From assembly GCF_003752405.1 (NCBI RefSeq), contig NZ_RKHK01000001.1, positions 2,914,001 through 2,978,000 of the forward strand: a stretch of 64,000 nt of DNA, in the 5' to 3' direction. Every line of letters starts with the position of its first letter. The stretch's first letter is position 1. The notes below the pieces were generated by a model, which made no database searches, had not been told where the DNA came from, and saw only the letters and a program-made list of their open reading frames with translations. Origin of the DNA: Bogoriella caseilytica. Its GTDB lineage: Bacteria; Actinomycetota; Actinomycetes; Actinomycetales; Actinomycetaceae. Made by a program: the position numbers and the translations under genes. This document shows, piece after piece, positions 16,259-25,012 of this stretch.

Positions 16259-17197
16259 TCAGCGCACGTGGTCGAAGAGCTCGCTGGAGATATAGCGCTC
16301 CCCGGTGTCGCAGACGATGGCGACGATGGTCTTCCCGGCATAGCGTTCGTCGGTGGCGAGCTGTAGGCCGGCGTGGAGCGAGGCACCTGAGGAGATCCCC
16401 ACGATCAGTCCCTCGGCGCGGAAGGCGTGGCGGGCCATGGCGATCGCCTCGTCTTGAGGGACCGTGAGCATCCCGTCGATCACGTCCAGGTCCGTCACAG
16501 GCGGCACGCCGTTTCCTCCGGTGATGCCCTGGATCTTGTGCGGGTGCCACTCCTGTCCGCTGAGCACCGCGGCCTCGGCCGGCTCCACGCCGTACACCTC
16601 GAAGCCTGGCTTCTTGCCCTTCAGGAAGCGCCCCGTGCCGGAGATGGTGCCGCCCGTACCGGTGGTGCCGACCAGGACGTCAGCGAGGCCCTCGGTGTCC
16701 TGCCAGATCTCGGGGCCGGTGGTGCGTTCGTGCACTGCGGGGTTCGCGGCGTTACCGCCTTGGCCGGAGAGGAAGAGGGAGGGGTCCTCTTCCACGAGCC
16801 GGTTGGCCAGTTGGTTCGCGCCGGCCATGCCCTCGGCGCCGGGGGTGAACCGCACCTCGGCTCCCAGGGCACGCATGAGCGAGTACCGCTCGGTGGAGAC
16901 GTCGTCCGGCATCACGATCATGACCCGGTAGCCCAGGATGGCCCCGATCCATGCGAAGGCCACGCCCGTGTTCCCGCTGGTGGCCTCGAGGATCGTGCCG
17001 CCGGGCTTCAGCCGGCCGTCCTTCTCCGCCGCCCGCACAATGGCCAGCGCGGTGCGGTCCTTGACCGAGGACGCCGGATTGTAGAACTCGAGCTTGGCCA
17101 GCAAGCGGCCATGCAGGGGCCGGTCGGTGAGTCGCTTGATCTCGAGCAGGGGCGTGTTCCCCACGAGCTCGGTGAGGTCCGAGTAGATGCGTGCCAT
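16259..17197 (-). CDS. cysK: Cysteine synthase A
   Basis: 312 aa PLP enzyme that makes cysteine from O-acetylserine and sulfide. Schiff-base lysine K46 in SSVKDRTA. Substrate loop TSGNTGV. Phosphate-binding GTTGTGGTISG. HKIQGI near residue 216 corresponds to the sulfide/active-site loop. Length is typical. Read on the minus strand towards the nudix gene. Its ATG is preceded by TAGTCT seven bases away, which suggests a near-leaderless transcript. No serine acetyltransferase gene is next to it. Confidence 0.96.
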   Translation of the reverse strand: MARIYSDLTELVGNTPLLEIKRLTDRPLHGRLLAKLEFYNPASSVKDRTALAIVRAAEKDGRLKPGGTILEATSGNTGVAFAWIGAILGYRVMIVMPDDVSTERYSLMRALGAEVRFTPGAEGMAGANQLANRLVEEDPSLFLSGQGGNAANPAVHERTTGPEIWQDTEGLADVLVGTTGTGGTISGTGRFLKGKKPGFEVYGVEPAEAAVLSGQEWHPHKIQGITGGNGVPPVTDLDVIDGMLTVPQDEAIAMARHAFRAEGLIVGISSGASLHAGLQLATDERYAGKTIVAIVCDTGERYISSELFDHVR

Positions 17198-17204
17198 GTC
17201 AGTG

Positions 17205-17210
17205 AGACTA
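17205..17210 (-). promoter_or_regulatory. -10 element of cysK
   Basis: TAGTCT on the minus strand, 7 nt before the cysK ATG at 17197. Matches the TAnnnT-N7-ATG leaderless arrangement. Confidence 0.5.
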
Positions 17211-17230
17211 CGGCCGCGGCCAGGCTTGCG

Positions 17231-18205
17231 TCAGTGACGGTGCTGAATCGCCACATCGTGGGCGTCGCGCCGCTCCCGCACGGTCGTCTCACCGGTGGTG
17301 CCAACGTGCTCGGGGCGGTAGTACAGCGCCGCGCACAACCAGGTGGTGGCCGCGACAATCAGGCCAGAACCGAGCATGTGCAGGCCGACCAACAGCTCGG
17401 GCAGCCCGGTCGCATGCTGGACGTAGCCCACAGCACCGTTGAAGACGGTGGCGGCCAGTACCCACCACCAGGCACGCCGCGCACCGCTCAGGCGCGGATC
17501 CGGGCGCTGGCGACCGAAGAGCACTGCGGCGACGAGGACCACCACCGCGAGGAAGACCCAGACGCTGACCGCATGCAGCCGAGCGGCCAGCACGGGGTCG
17601 ATGTCGTAGATGTGCCCGGCCTCGGCGTCGCCGGAGTGCGGGCCCGCCCCGGTGACCACGGTGCCCAGCACCACCACGGCGGTGATGAGTGCGGCCAGGG
17701 CCCAGGGCAGGAACCGCCTCGCGCTGCTCAGCAGTGCCTGCGGCCTCGTGTCGGGCGAGGCGAGCCGGTACATGAGATACATCGAGAAGGCGACCAGCAC
17801 CAAGGAGATCAGCATGTGCACGCCCACGATGGTGGAGTGCAAATCCGTCCAGACTGAGATGCCACCGATCACAGCCTGGACAGCGATGCCGGCGAGCACG
17901 AGCCAGGGCAGGCGCTTGAGCCGCAGGGGGCGTGACCTCATCGGCGGCCGTCGATAGAAGGCCCAGATCAGCGCGACCGTGATCACCAGGAGCACGGGGG
18001 ACATGAGCCGGTTCCCGAACTCCACGTAGGGGTGGATCGAGCTCATCTCGCGCGGTATCAACGATCCAGGCTCGCACAGCGGCCACTCCGGGCAGCCCAG
18101 TCCGGAGCCGGTGAGGCGCACTGCGCCGCCGGTGACGATGATGGCGATCTGAGCCACGAGATTGGCGAGCGCCAGCCGCCAGGTGAGCCGATCCGTCTTC
18201 TGCAC
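17231..18205 (-). CDS. ctaA: Haem A synthase CtaA/COX15
   Basis: 324 aa integral membrane protein with about eight transmembrane helices. Converts haem O to haem A for aa3-type cytochrome oxidase. N-terminal TGGAVRLTGSGLGCPEWPLC contains the conserved cysteine pair region. Haem-ligating histidines are expected in IHPYVEFGNRL, HMLISLVLVAFSMY, RLHAVSVWVF and GLHMLGSGL, all visible. A GTG at 18211 is also in frame, but TAGTCT (18217-18212) lies exactly 6 nt before GTG 18205, favouring 18205 as the leaderless start. A SURF1 gene for the same oxidase is at 36486-37406. Confidence 0.93.
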   Translation of the reverse strand: MQKTDRLTWRLALANLVAQIAIIVTGGAVRLTGSGLGCPEWPLCEPGSLIPREMSSIHPYVEFGNRLMSPVLLVITVALIWAFYRRPPMRSRPLRLKRLPWLVLAGIAVQAVIGGISVWTDLHSTIVGVHMLISLVLVAFSMYLMYRLASPDTRPQALLSSARRFLPWALAALITAVVVLGTVVTGAGPHSGDAEAGHIYDIDPVLAARLHAVSVWVFLAVVVLVAAVLFGRQRPDPRLSGARRAWWWVLAATVFNGAVGYVQHATGLPELLVGLHMLGSGLIVAATTWLCAALYYRPEHVGTTGETTVRERRDAHDVAIQHRH

Positions 18206-18211
18206 CCCCAC

Positions 18212-18217
18212 AGACTA
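18212..18217 (-). promoter_or_regulatory. -10 element of ctaA
   Basis: TAGTCT on the minus strand, 6 nt before GTG 18205. It lies at the edge of an inverted repeat (CCTACG 18221-18226 with CGTAGG 18233-18238, flanked by AGACT and AGTCT) that may be an operator in the ctaA/HAD divergent region. Confidence 0.55.
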
Positions 18218-18316
18218 CGTCCTACGCCCCGTCGTAGGTGAGTCTGCGGTTTCCCTCTCCGCCTTCTGGCCACTACGTTTATCGAGCGCCCAGCCCACCC
18301 TCTCTCGAGGAGCTTC

Positions 18317-19060
18317 ATGACCACTCCCGCGCCGTCGGCTCTTCGCGGTGTCGACGCTGTCCTCTTTGATCTCGATGGGGTGCTGACGCCCACGGCCGAG
18401 GTGCACATGCGTGCCTGGTCGCGGTTGTTCACGCCCTACCTCGATGCCCGTGGCGTCGATCCGTACACCGACGAGGACTACTTCGCCCACATTGACGGCC
18501 GGCCCCGGTACGAGGGTGTTCGCACGCTGCTGAGCTCGCGGGGGATCACCCTGGATGAAGGCGAGCCCTCCGACAGCGCGGAGGCCGAGACGATCTGCGG
18601 TCTGGGGAATCGCAAGAACGCCGAGTTCTCCGCGGTCCTCGAGGCTGAGGGTGTCACGCCCTATCCGGGATCGGTGCGCTTGGTGGACTCCCTCATCGCA
18701 CGAGGAGTGGCCGTGGCCGTGGTCTCGTCCTCGAAGAACGCACCCGCCGTGCTCCGTGCCGCTGGCATCGACGACCGCTTCGAGGTCGTCATCGATGGCG
18801 CCGTGGCCGCTGAGCTGGGCCTGCCCGGCAAGCCCGAGCCCGACACCTTCTCCTATGCGGCCAAGCAGCTCGGCGTCCCGGACGAGAAGTCCGTGGTCAT
18901 TGAGGATGCTGTCTCCGGCGTTCGGGCCGGCGCTGCCGGCAGCTTTGCCTCCACCGTGGGCGTGGACCGTGGCGTGGGCGCACAGACGCTACTGGACGCC
19001 GGTGCCGATCTCGTGGTGACCGATCTGGCCGAACTGCTGGACGAGGAGGCCCAGGCATGA
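18317..19060 (+). CDS. Beta-phosphoglucomutase-like HAD protein
   Basis: 247 aa. HAD motif I FDLDGVLTPT has the nucleophile D18 and acid/base D20. The threonine/serine motif is VVSSSKNAP, and the metal-binding motif IEDAVSGVRAG is near the C-terminus. It matches the family that interconverts beta-glucose 1-phosphate and glucose 6-phosphate. Start ATG 18317 has GAGGAGC 8-9 nt upstream. It overlaps the GH65 phosphorylase by four bases (ATGA), so the phosphorylase product, a beta-glucose 1-phosphate, is passed to this enzyme. The same pair exists as Rv3400-Rv3401. Confidence 0.92.
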   Translation: MTTPAPSALRGVDAVLFDLDGVLTPTAEVHMRAWSRLFTPYLDARGVDPYTDEDYFAHIDGRPRYEGVRTLLSSRGITLDEGEPSDSAEAETICGLGNRKNAEFSAVLEAEGVTPYPGSVRLVDSLIARGVAVAVVSSSKNAPAVLRAAGIDDRFEVVIDGAVAAELGLPGKPEPDTFSYAAKQLGVPDEKSVVIEDAVSGVRAGAAGSFASTVGVDRGVGAQTLLDAGADLVVTDLAELLDEEAQA

Positions 19061-21618
19061 GCTTGCCGACGCGCCACTCCGGGCGGGACGAGTCCGGCCT
19101 GCCCACCTTCCTGGACCGAGAGCGCTTCCCCGTTGATGAGTGGGTTCTCCGCGAGAGGCAGTTCTCCAGCGAGGACCAGGGCACGACCGAGACGCTCTTC
19201 GCGGTGGGTAACGGGTACCTCGGCATGCGGGGCAATGTCGAAGAGGGCCGCGAGTCGCACGCGCACGGCACCTTCATCAATGGCTTCCACGAGACCTGGC
19301 CGATCCAGCACGCCGAGGAGGCCTACGGCTTCGCGCGGGTGGGTCAGACGATCGTGAACGTGCCGGACGCCAAGATCATCCGGCTCTATGTCGATGATGA
19401 GCCGCTCCTGCTCCCGGTGGCCGATCTGCTGCACTACGAGCGCAGCATCGACTACCGAGATGGAGTGCTGCGGCGCGAGATCGACTGGCGTACTCCCTCG
19501 GGCAAGCGCGTACGGATCTCCACCCGCCGCATGGTCTCCATCCCGGAGCGTCACCTGGCGATCATGACCTATGAGGTCACCATGCTGGACGCCGACGCCC
19601 CGGTGACGATCTCCAGCCAGATCCTCAACCGCCAGGACGGCGGCGACGAGTACGACGTCAAGGACGAGGCCCTGGGTGCCGGTTTCGATCCGCGCCGGGC
19701 GAAAGCCTTCGAGGACCGGGTCCTGGTGCCACGCCGCCAGGACGCCGACGGCGGCCGGTACCTGCTGGGCTACCAGTGCCGGAACTCCGGCATGACGCTG
19801 GCCGTGGCCGCGGATCACCAGATGGAGACTGAGAACGAGGTGCACGTTACCGGGCACATCGAGCCGGATCTCGCCAAGCACGTGTACCGCATCCGGGCGC
19901 GCCAGGGTGTGCCGATCAAGCTCACCAAGGTGGTCAGCTATCACACCTCGCGCGGGGTGCCCACCCGTGAACTGCAGGACCGGTGCTACGGCACGCTGAA
20001 CCGGGTGGTGACCGATGGAGTCGACGGGTACTTCGACGCCCAACGCGACTGGCTGACCTCTTTCTGGGAGCGCAGCGACGTCGTCGTCCACGGGCAGAGC
20101 GCCACCCAGCAGGCCGTGCGCTGGAACCTGTTCCAGATCGCGCAGGCAGCGGCGCGCGCCGAGGGCAGCGGCATTCCCGCCAAGGGAGTGAGCGGCTCCG
20201 GATACAGCGGGCACTACTTCTGGGACGCCGAGGTCTACGTGCTGCCCTTCCTCACGTACACCATGCCGAGGGCCGCGCGCAATGCCCTGCGCTTCCGGTA
20301 TCAGATGCTCGAGGCAGCGATCCGCCGTGCGGGGGAGCTCAACCAGACCGGTGCGCTCTTCCCCTGGCGCACGATCAACGGTGAGGAAGCCTCGGCCTAC
20401 TACGCCGCCGGAACCGCGCAGTACCACATCGACGCCGATATCGCGTATGCGCTGCGGCAGTACGTCACGGCCACGGGGGACGAGGACTTCCTCGCCCGTG
20501 AGGGCATCGACGTGCTCGTCCAGACGGCGAGGCTGTGGGCCGATCTGGGCTTCTGGCGTGGGCGCCCGGGCCAAGGCACCTTCCACATCCACGGGGTGAC
20601 CGGTCCGGATGAGTACACCACCGTGGTCAACGACAACCTCTATACCAACGTCATGGCGCGCTTTAACTTGCGCGCCGGGGCCGAATCGGTGCGAGCTCTC
20701 GCCGAGAAGGACCCGGGGGCGCACCGCGCCCTGGTCAAGCGCCTGAACTTGTCCACTGCGGAGGTCGACGGCTGGGCCCTGGCGGCCGAAGGCATGCACA
20801 TCCCCTTCGACGAGCGGGTCGGCATCCACCCGCAGGACGCCATGTTCCTCGAGAAGGAGATGTGGGACCTGGAGAACACGCCGGCGGAGCGCCGGCCCCT
20901 GCTGCTCTACTACCACCCGCTGGTGATCTACCGCTTCCAGGTGCTCAAGCAGGCCGACGTGGTCCTCGCGCTCTTCCTCCAGGGCCACGAGTTCACCCCG
21001 GAGGAGAAGCGCGCCGACTTCGACTACTACGATCCGCTGACCACCGGTGACTCCACGCTCTCCGGAGTAGTGCAGTCGATCATGGCCGCCGAGGTGGGCT
21101 ACCAGGAGCTGGCGCTGGAGCACTTCGGCCATTCGCTGTACGTGGACCTGGCCGACCTGCACGCCAACGCTGCGGACGGCGTGCATGTGGCCTCCACCGG
21201 TGGCATCTGGTCTGCTCTCGTCTTCGGTTTCGGCGGCGTGCGTGACTCCAGCGGTCATCTGACGATTGACCCCCGGTTGCCGGAGCTCTGGGAGGGCCTG
21301 ACCTACCGGCTGACGATCGATGGCGCTCGGCTGCGGGTGGACCTGCGCCAGGAGGAGATCACCCTCAGCATCGAACACGAGGACGCGCCGGACTCGGCGA
21401 TCACGCTCGAGGTGCGTGGCGAGGAAGTGACCGTCACGGCTGCCGAGCCGGTGACCGTACCCCTGGGCGACCAGGGCCCGCGACTCATCGGTGCTCCCGG
21501 CGTGCGCGACCTCGAAGGACTGCGCCGTGAGGACGGCACGATGGTCCGCGCGACGGTGCCCGAGGCGCGCTCGGATGAGCATGTGGACGAGGCACGCAGT
21601 GACGAGTTCTACGACTGA
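19057..21618 (+). CDS. GH65 disaccharide phosphorylase
   Basis: 853 aa glycoside hydrolase family 65 protein: N-terminal beta-sandwich (about 1-290), (alpha/alpha)6 barrel (about 330-700), C-terminal beta-sheet domain. General acid Glu near 519 in VTGPDEYTTVVNDN. Phosphate-binding region STGG is near residue 711 in VASTGGIW. Family members phosphorolyse maltose, trehalose, kojibiose or nigerose to beta-glucose 1-phosphate and glucose; which disaccharide is used here cannot be read safely. Coupling to a beta-phosphoglucomutase supports a catabolic role. The tail is Glu/Asp-rich and dispensable-looking. Confidence 0.93.
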   Translation: MSLPTRHSGRDESGLPTFLDRERFPVDEWVLRERQFSSEDQGTTETLFAVGNGYLGMRGNVEEGRESHAHGTFINGFHETWPIQHAEEAYGFARVGQTIVNVPDAKIIRLYVDDEPLLLPVADLLHYERSIDYRDGVLRREIDWRTPSGKRVRISTRRMVSIPERHLAIMTYEVTMLDADAPVTISSQILNRQDGGDEYDVKDEALGAGFDPRRAKAFEDRVLVPRRQDADGGRYLLGYQCRNSGMTLAVAADHQMETENEVHVTGHIEPDLAKHVYRIRARQGVPIKLTKVVSYHTSRGVPTRELQDRCYGTLNRVVTDGVDGYFDAQRDWLTSFWERSDVVVHGQSATQQAVRWNLFQIAQAAARAEGSGIPAKGVSGSGYSGHYFWDAEVYVLPFLTYTMPRAARNALRFRYQMLEAAIRRAGELNQTGALFPWRTINGEEASAYYAAGTAQYHIDADIAYALRQYVTATGDEDFLAREGIDVLVQTARLWADLGFWRGRPGQGTFHIHGVTGPDEYTTVVNDNLYTNVMARFNLRAGAESVRALAEKDPGAHRALVKRLNLSTAEVDGWALAAEGMHIPFDERVGIHPQDAMFLEKEMWDLENTPAERRPLLLYYHPLVIYRFQVLKQADVVLALFLQGHEFTPEEKRADFDYYDPLTTGDSTLSGVVQSIMAAEVGYQELALEHFGHSLYVDLADLHANAADGVHVASTGGIWSALVFGFGGVRDSSGHLTIDPRLPELWEGLTYRLTIDGARLRVDLRQEEITLSIEHEDAPDSAITLEVRGEEVTVTAAEPVTVPLGDQGPRLIGAPGVRDLEGLRREDGTMVRATVPEARSDEHVDEARSDEFYD

Positions 21619-21639
21619 ACAGCACGACTGAGCAGCATC

Positions 21640-21674
21640 ACGACGGGCGGCACCGCATTGGCGCCGCCCGTCGT
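21640..21674 (+). terminator. Terminator after GH65 gene
   Basis: 12-bp GC-rich stem: 21640-21651 with 21663-21674, 11-nt loop, 22 bp behind the GH65 stop. Followed by CGTCTCC, no T-run. Confidence 0.8.
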
Positions 21675-21704
21675 CGTCTCCCCGACGGCATGGTGGACGC
21701 GGTT

Positions 21705-21726
21705 GATGCGAAAGCGCTTCCGCATC
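21705..21726. promoter_or_regulatory. LacI-family-type operator upstream of manD
   Basis: A 22-bp palindrome with only one mismatched pair, centred on AAGCGCTT. The GAAAGCGCTT core with a central CG is the classic LacI/GalR-family operator shape. It lies 44-66 bp before the mannonate dehydratase ATG and next to a possible -10 (TAGTCT at 21730-21735). No LacI-type regulator gene is in the window. Confidence 0.7.
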
Positions 21727-21770
21727 GCCTAGTCTGAACACCATCCACTCATTACAAGGAGGCGGCGCAC

Positions 21771-23009
21771 ATGCGCATCGACAAGGCCGAGGTCATCGTG
21801 ACCAGCCCGGACCGCAACTTCGTCACGTTGAAGCTCACCACCGACGACGGATTGACCGGTCTGGGAGATGCCACGCTCAATGGGCGTGAACTCGCCGTGG
21901 TCGCCTACCTCGAGGAGCACGTGGTGCCCTTGCTGCTCGGCCGTGACGCCCACCGCATCGAGGACACCTGGCAGTTCCTCTACCGCAGTGCCTACTGGCG
22001 CCGCGGTCCGGTGACGATGGCGGCCATCGCCGCGGTGGACACCGCCCTGTGGGACATCAAGGGCAAGGCCACCGGAATGCCCGTCTATCAGCTCCTCGGC
22101 GGCGCCTCGCGGGAAGGCCTGCTGGCCTACGGGCACGCCTCGGGCAAAGAGCTGCCCGAGCTCTTCGATTCCATCCGCAGCTACCAGGAGCAGGGTTACC
22201 AAGCCATCCGGGTGCAGACCGGCGTGCCCGGGCTGAAGTCGATCTATGGCATCGCCTCGAACGCCACCTACGAGGCGAACTCCGGGGTCCGCTACGACTA
22301 CGAGCCCGCCCAGCGCGGTGACCTGCCTTCCCTGGAGGACTGGGATACACGCAGCTATCTGCGCCATCTGCCCACGGTCTTCGAGGCGGTGCGCTCTGAG
22401 TTCGGCCCCGAGGTCCCGCTGCTGCACGACGGTCACCACCGCATGAGCCCGATCCAGGCCGCCAGGCTGGGCAAGTCCCTGGAGCCCTTCGACCTCTTCT
22501 GGCTCGAGGACTGCACTCCGGCGGAGAACCAGGAGGCGCTGCGCCTGGTGCGCCAGCACACCACCACGCCCCTGGCGATCGGGGAGATCTTCAACTCCGT
22601 GTGGGACTACCAGCAGATCATCCGCGAGCAGCTCATCGACTACGTACGCTCGGCCGTCACGCACACCGGTGGTATCTCGCACCTGAAGAAGGTGCTCGAC
22701 TACGCCGCGCAGTACCAGATCAAGTCCGGCATGCACGGCCCCACCGACATCTCGCCCGTCGGCATGGCCGCGCAGATGCACCTGAGCCTGGCGATCCACA
22801 ACTTCGGGATCCTGGAGTACATGAAGCACGGGGAGAAGACCAACGAGGTCTTCCGGCAGTCCTTCACCTGGACCGACGGCATGCTGCACCCCGGGAACGA
22901 GCCGGGCTTGGGCGTGGAACTCGATGCGGATGCGGCGGGCAGGTATCCCTACCAGCGCGCTTATCTGCCCTTCAACCGCCTGGCCGACGGCACCGTCCAC
23001 GACTGGTGA
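21771..23009 (+). CDS. manD: D-mannonate dehydratase family (enolase superfamily)
   Basis: 412 aa. Enolase-superfamily barrel enzyme of the ManD/RspA group, which dehydrates D-mannonate to 2-keto-3-deoxygluconate in hexuronate catabolism; some members use D-gluconate or have low activity. Capping domain 1-115, barrel 120-380. Metal ligands are expected in [11 protein letters not shown] (Asp, and the ManD-specific His), [11 protein letters not shown] (Glu) and IGEIFNS (Glu). Catalytic His is in [11 protein letters not shown]. Start ATG has AAGGAGG 8 nt upstream. Preceded by a LacI-type palindrome and stands alone, without uxaC/uxuB neighbours. Converges on the ABC permease gene 7 bp away. Confidence 0.88.
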   Translation: MRIDKAEVIVTSPDRNFVTLKLTTDDGLTGLGDATLNGRELAVVAYLEEHVVPLLLGRDAHRIEDTWQFLYRSAYWRRGPVTMAAIAAVDTALWDIKGKATGMPVYQLLGGASREGLLAYGHASGKELPELFDSIRSYQEQGYQAIRVQTGVPGLKSIYGIASNATYEANSGVRYDYEPAQRGDLPSLEDWDTRSYLRHLPTVFEAVRSEFGPEVPLLHDGHHRMSPIQAARLGKSLEPFDLFWLEDCTPAENQEALRLVRQHTTTPLAIGEIFNSVWDYQQIIREQLIDYVRSAVTHTGGISHLKKVLDYAAQYQIKSGMHGPTDISPVGMAAQMHLSLAIHNFGILEYMKHGEKTNEVFRQSFTWTDGMLHPGNEPGLGVELDADAAGRYPYQRAYLPFNRLADGTVHDW

Positions 23010-23016
23010 GGCGCGG

Positions 23017-23787
23017 TTAGTCCCAGCGGAAGACCCGGGTCGCCAGCCGGGTGCCGACTGCTACCCAGATCGTCAGGACCGCAAGGGCGAAGAGATCCAG
23101 CCCGCTGCCCGTGACGGCGCTGCGCAGACCCTCGCCCAGCGCGCCGGAGGGGAGCAGGCGCACCAGGGTGTCGGCAGGCTGGGGCAGAGAGTCGGCCGGC
23201 ACCACCAGGCCACCGCCGGCGGCGAGCAGAATCCACAGCAGGTTCGCGCCGGCCAGCACCGCCTCAGTGCGCAGCGCCCCACCCATGGCGAAGGCCAGCG
23301 CCACGAAGGCTGCGGCTCCGAGCAGAAGCAGGAGGGCGGCCCCTGCCACCAGCAGGAGATCGACGCTGCCGGGGCGCCAACCCAGCGCCACGGCGGCCAG
23401 GACGAGGACGAGGACCTGGACGGTGAGAACACCCAGGACGGCGCCGAGCCGACCGGTCAGCAGCCCTCGCGCGCCCAGCGGAGTGGTGGCCAGGAGCCGG
23501 AGGACGCCCCAGCGCCGGTCGAAGGCCAGCGAGATGGCCTGCGAGGTGAACTGGGCGGCGACCGCCAGGGCCAGCGCCCCGGCCAGGGCTGCCGCGGGGC
23601 GGGGCTCAGGCAGGGGGATGAAGCTCGTCTTCGTCATCACCACCAGGGCGATCACCGGCAGGATGACCGTGAGGAGCAACTGCTCGCCGTTGCGCATCAC
23701 TGCCGCGGTCTCGAACCGCGTCTGGGCGAGTACGCGCCGCCAGCCGGGGGAGTGGGCGGCGGTGGTGCTTCCTTGCGCCTGATTCAT
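23017..23787 (-). CDS. ABC exporter permease subunit
   Basis: 256 aa with about six membrane helices of the ABC-2 type. Pairs with the ATPase encoded just upstream (four-base overlap, ATGA). Arrangement and position next to sufR match Rv1457c-Rv1458c of M. tuberculosis, annotated there as antibiotic/daunorubicin-type exporters without proven substrate. The substrate is unknown. Expressed from the same divergent control region as the SUF operon, which raises the possibility of iron- or stress-linked control. Confidence 0.88.
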   Translation of the reverse strand: MNQAQGSTTAAHSPGWRRVLAQTRFETAAVMRNGEQLLLTVILPVIALVVMTKTSFIPLPEPRPAAALAGALALAVAAQFTSQAISLAFDRRWGVLRLLATTPLGARGLLTGRLGAVLGVLTVQVLVLVLAAVALGWRPGSVDLLLVAGAALLLLLGAAAFVALAFAMGGALRTEAVLAGANLLWILLAAGGGLVVPADSLPQPADTLVRLLPSGALGEGLRSAVTGSGLDLFALAVLTIWVAVGTRLATRVFRWD

Positions 23788-24746
23788 GGGGTGCTCTCCT
23801 CGCGCAGGCGCCGCCCGGTGAGCTCGAGGAAGACGTCCTCCAGACTCCGCCGGTGGCTGACAACGGAGGCCGTGCCGTATCCGACCTCGTCCAGAGCACT
23901 CCCGATCGCCCCGAGGGTGCGGGCGTCCGGTGTGCCACCGAGCAGCGCCACGTGGTCCGCACGGGCCACGATCGTGAAGGAGTCTCCGAGTCGAGCGCTG
24001 AGCGCCGCCACAACACCCGCGGGATCCGGATGGTCTGCCGCCGCGGTCACTCGCACCTCGTCCTCGCCGGTGAGCTCGGCCGGCGTCCCCTCGGCGACCA
24101 CGGCGCCGTCGTCAACGATGACCACGTGGTCGGCCAGCTCTTCGGCCTCGCTCATGAGGTGCGTGGTCAGCAGCATGGTCACTCCGGCTGTTCGCTGCTC
24201 ACGGAGGAGATCCCAGGTGGCCAGGCGCGACTGCGGGTCCAGGCCGGCCGAGGGCTCATCGAGGAAGACGAGTTCTGGCCGGCCGATCAGTGCTGTCGCG
24301 AGCGCGAGGCGCTGGCGTTGCCCACCCGAGAGCCGGCGGACCGAGGTGCCGGCCACTGCGGTAATCCCCAGGCGTTCGAGCAACTCCTCGGGACGCGCCG
24401 GCTCGTCGTGCAGCCGGGCGAAGTGCTGCAGGACGGACCCGGCCTTCGGCGCCATGGGGAGTCCGCCGTCCTGCAGCATGACGCCCACGCGGTGGCGCAG
24501 GCCCAGCGGGTAACCGCGCGGGCCCACGCTCTCGCCCAGCACCTCGATGGTGCCGGCGTCCGGACGGCGCAAGCCCTCGCAACACTCGATGGTGGTGGTC
24601 TTGCCGGCGCCGTTGGGTCCCAGGATCGCTGTGACGGCTCCCGGGAGAGCCGAGAAGCTCAGCCCGCGCACGACGTCGCGGCCGCCATAGCTCTTCCGGA
24701 GTTCGCGCGCCCGCAGGGCGGGCTGGTCACTGGCGGGAGCTGGCAC
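23784..24746 (-). CDS. ABC exporter ATPase subunit
   Basis: 320 aa. Walker A GPNGAGKTTT, Q-loop LQDGG, signature LSGGQRQRL, Walker B LVFLDEPSAGLD, H-loop TTHLMSEAEEL. C-terminal 90 residues form the usual drug-exporter (DrrA/CcmA-like) accessory domain. GTG start at 24746 is preceded by TACGCT seven bases away on the minus strand. Divergent from sufR with 266 bp between the starts. Confidence 0.92.
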   Translation of the reverse strand: MPAPASDQPALRARELRKSYGGRDVVRGLSFSALPGAVTAILGPNGAGKTTTIECCEGLRRPDAGTIEVLGESVGPRGYPLGLRHRVGVMLQDGGLPMAPKAGSVLQHFARLHDEPARPEELLERLGITAVAGTSVRRLSGGQRQRLALATALIGRPELVFLDEPSAGLDPQSRLATWDLLREQRTAGVTMLLTTHLMSEAEELADHVVIVDDGAVVAEGTPAELTGEDEVRVTAAADHPDPAGVVAALSARLGDSFTIVARADHVALLGGTPDARTLGAIGSALDEVGYGTASVVSHRRSLEDVFLELTGRRLREESTP

Positions 24747-24753
24747 GTGAGTC

Positions 24754-24759
24754 AGCGTA
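24754..24759 (-). promoter_or_regulatory. -10 element of the ABC exporter operon
   Basis: TACGCT on the minus strand, 7 nt before the GTG at 24746; fits a leaderless or near-leaderless start. Confidence 0.45.
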
Positions 24760-24867
24760 GACGCCGCCGGAGTGCGAACCGGGTGCCTCAGTGCGCGGTG
24801 CGTGGACTGTGGTGCGTGTCTCGGCGGCCACTTCGAGCGGCACGGCTGAGCGGATACTCGGGCTAAA

Positions 24868-24882
24868 CTGGAATAGTTCCAG
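24868..24882. promoter_or_regulatory. Candidate SufR operator
   Basis: Perfect inverted repeat CTGGAA-TAG-TTCCAG, 131 bp before the sufR ATG in the divergent sufR/ABC exporter region. SufR regulators bind palindromes in their own promoter, so this is the best candidate. It directly abuts an iron-box-like sequence at 24883-24901. Confidence 0.6.
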
Positions 24883-24901
24883 AGAGGTTAGCCTCGCCTT
24901 G
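24883..24901. promoter_or_regulatory. IdeR/DtxR iron-box-like sequence
   Basis: AGAGGTTAGCCTCGCCTTG matches the 19-bp actinobacterial iron-box consensus (TTAGGTTAGCCTAACCTAA) at 13 of 19 positions, including the ten-base run AGGTTAGCCT. If functional it would add iron-dependent repression to SufR control. Confidence 0.5.
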
Positions 24902-25012
24902 CTTGCGCCAGCATCGTGCGAGGCAGACAATTGGATCACAGGTTGTTGCGTAAATCAGCATCGGCCGCCGAGCAGCGAAATCCGTTCGATCCCAGCCGAG
25001 GAGGGGTGTGCG

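Noticed and set aside
16427-17857. A 476-codon plus-strand open frame across cysK and ctaA
   Set aside because: Spans two recognised minus-strand genes and has no protein signature.
18853-21744. A 963-codon minus-strand open frame
   Set aside because: Fully antisense to the HAD and GH65 genes, no motifs, shadow composition.
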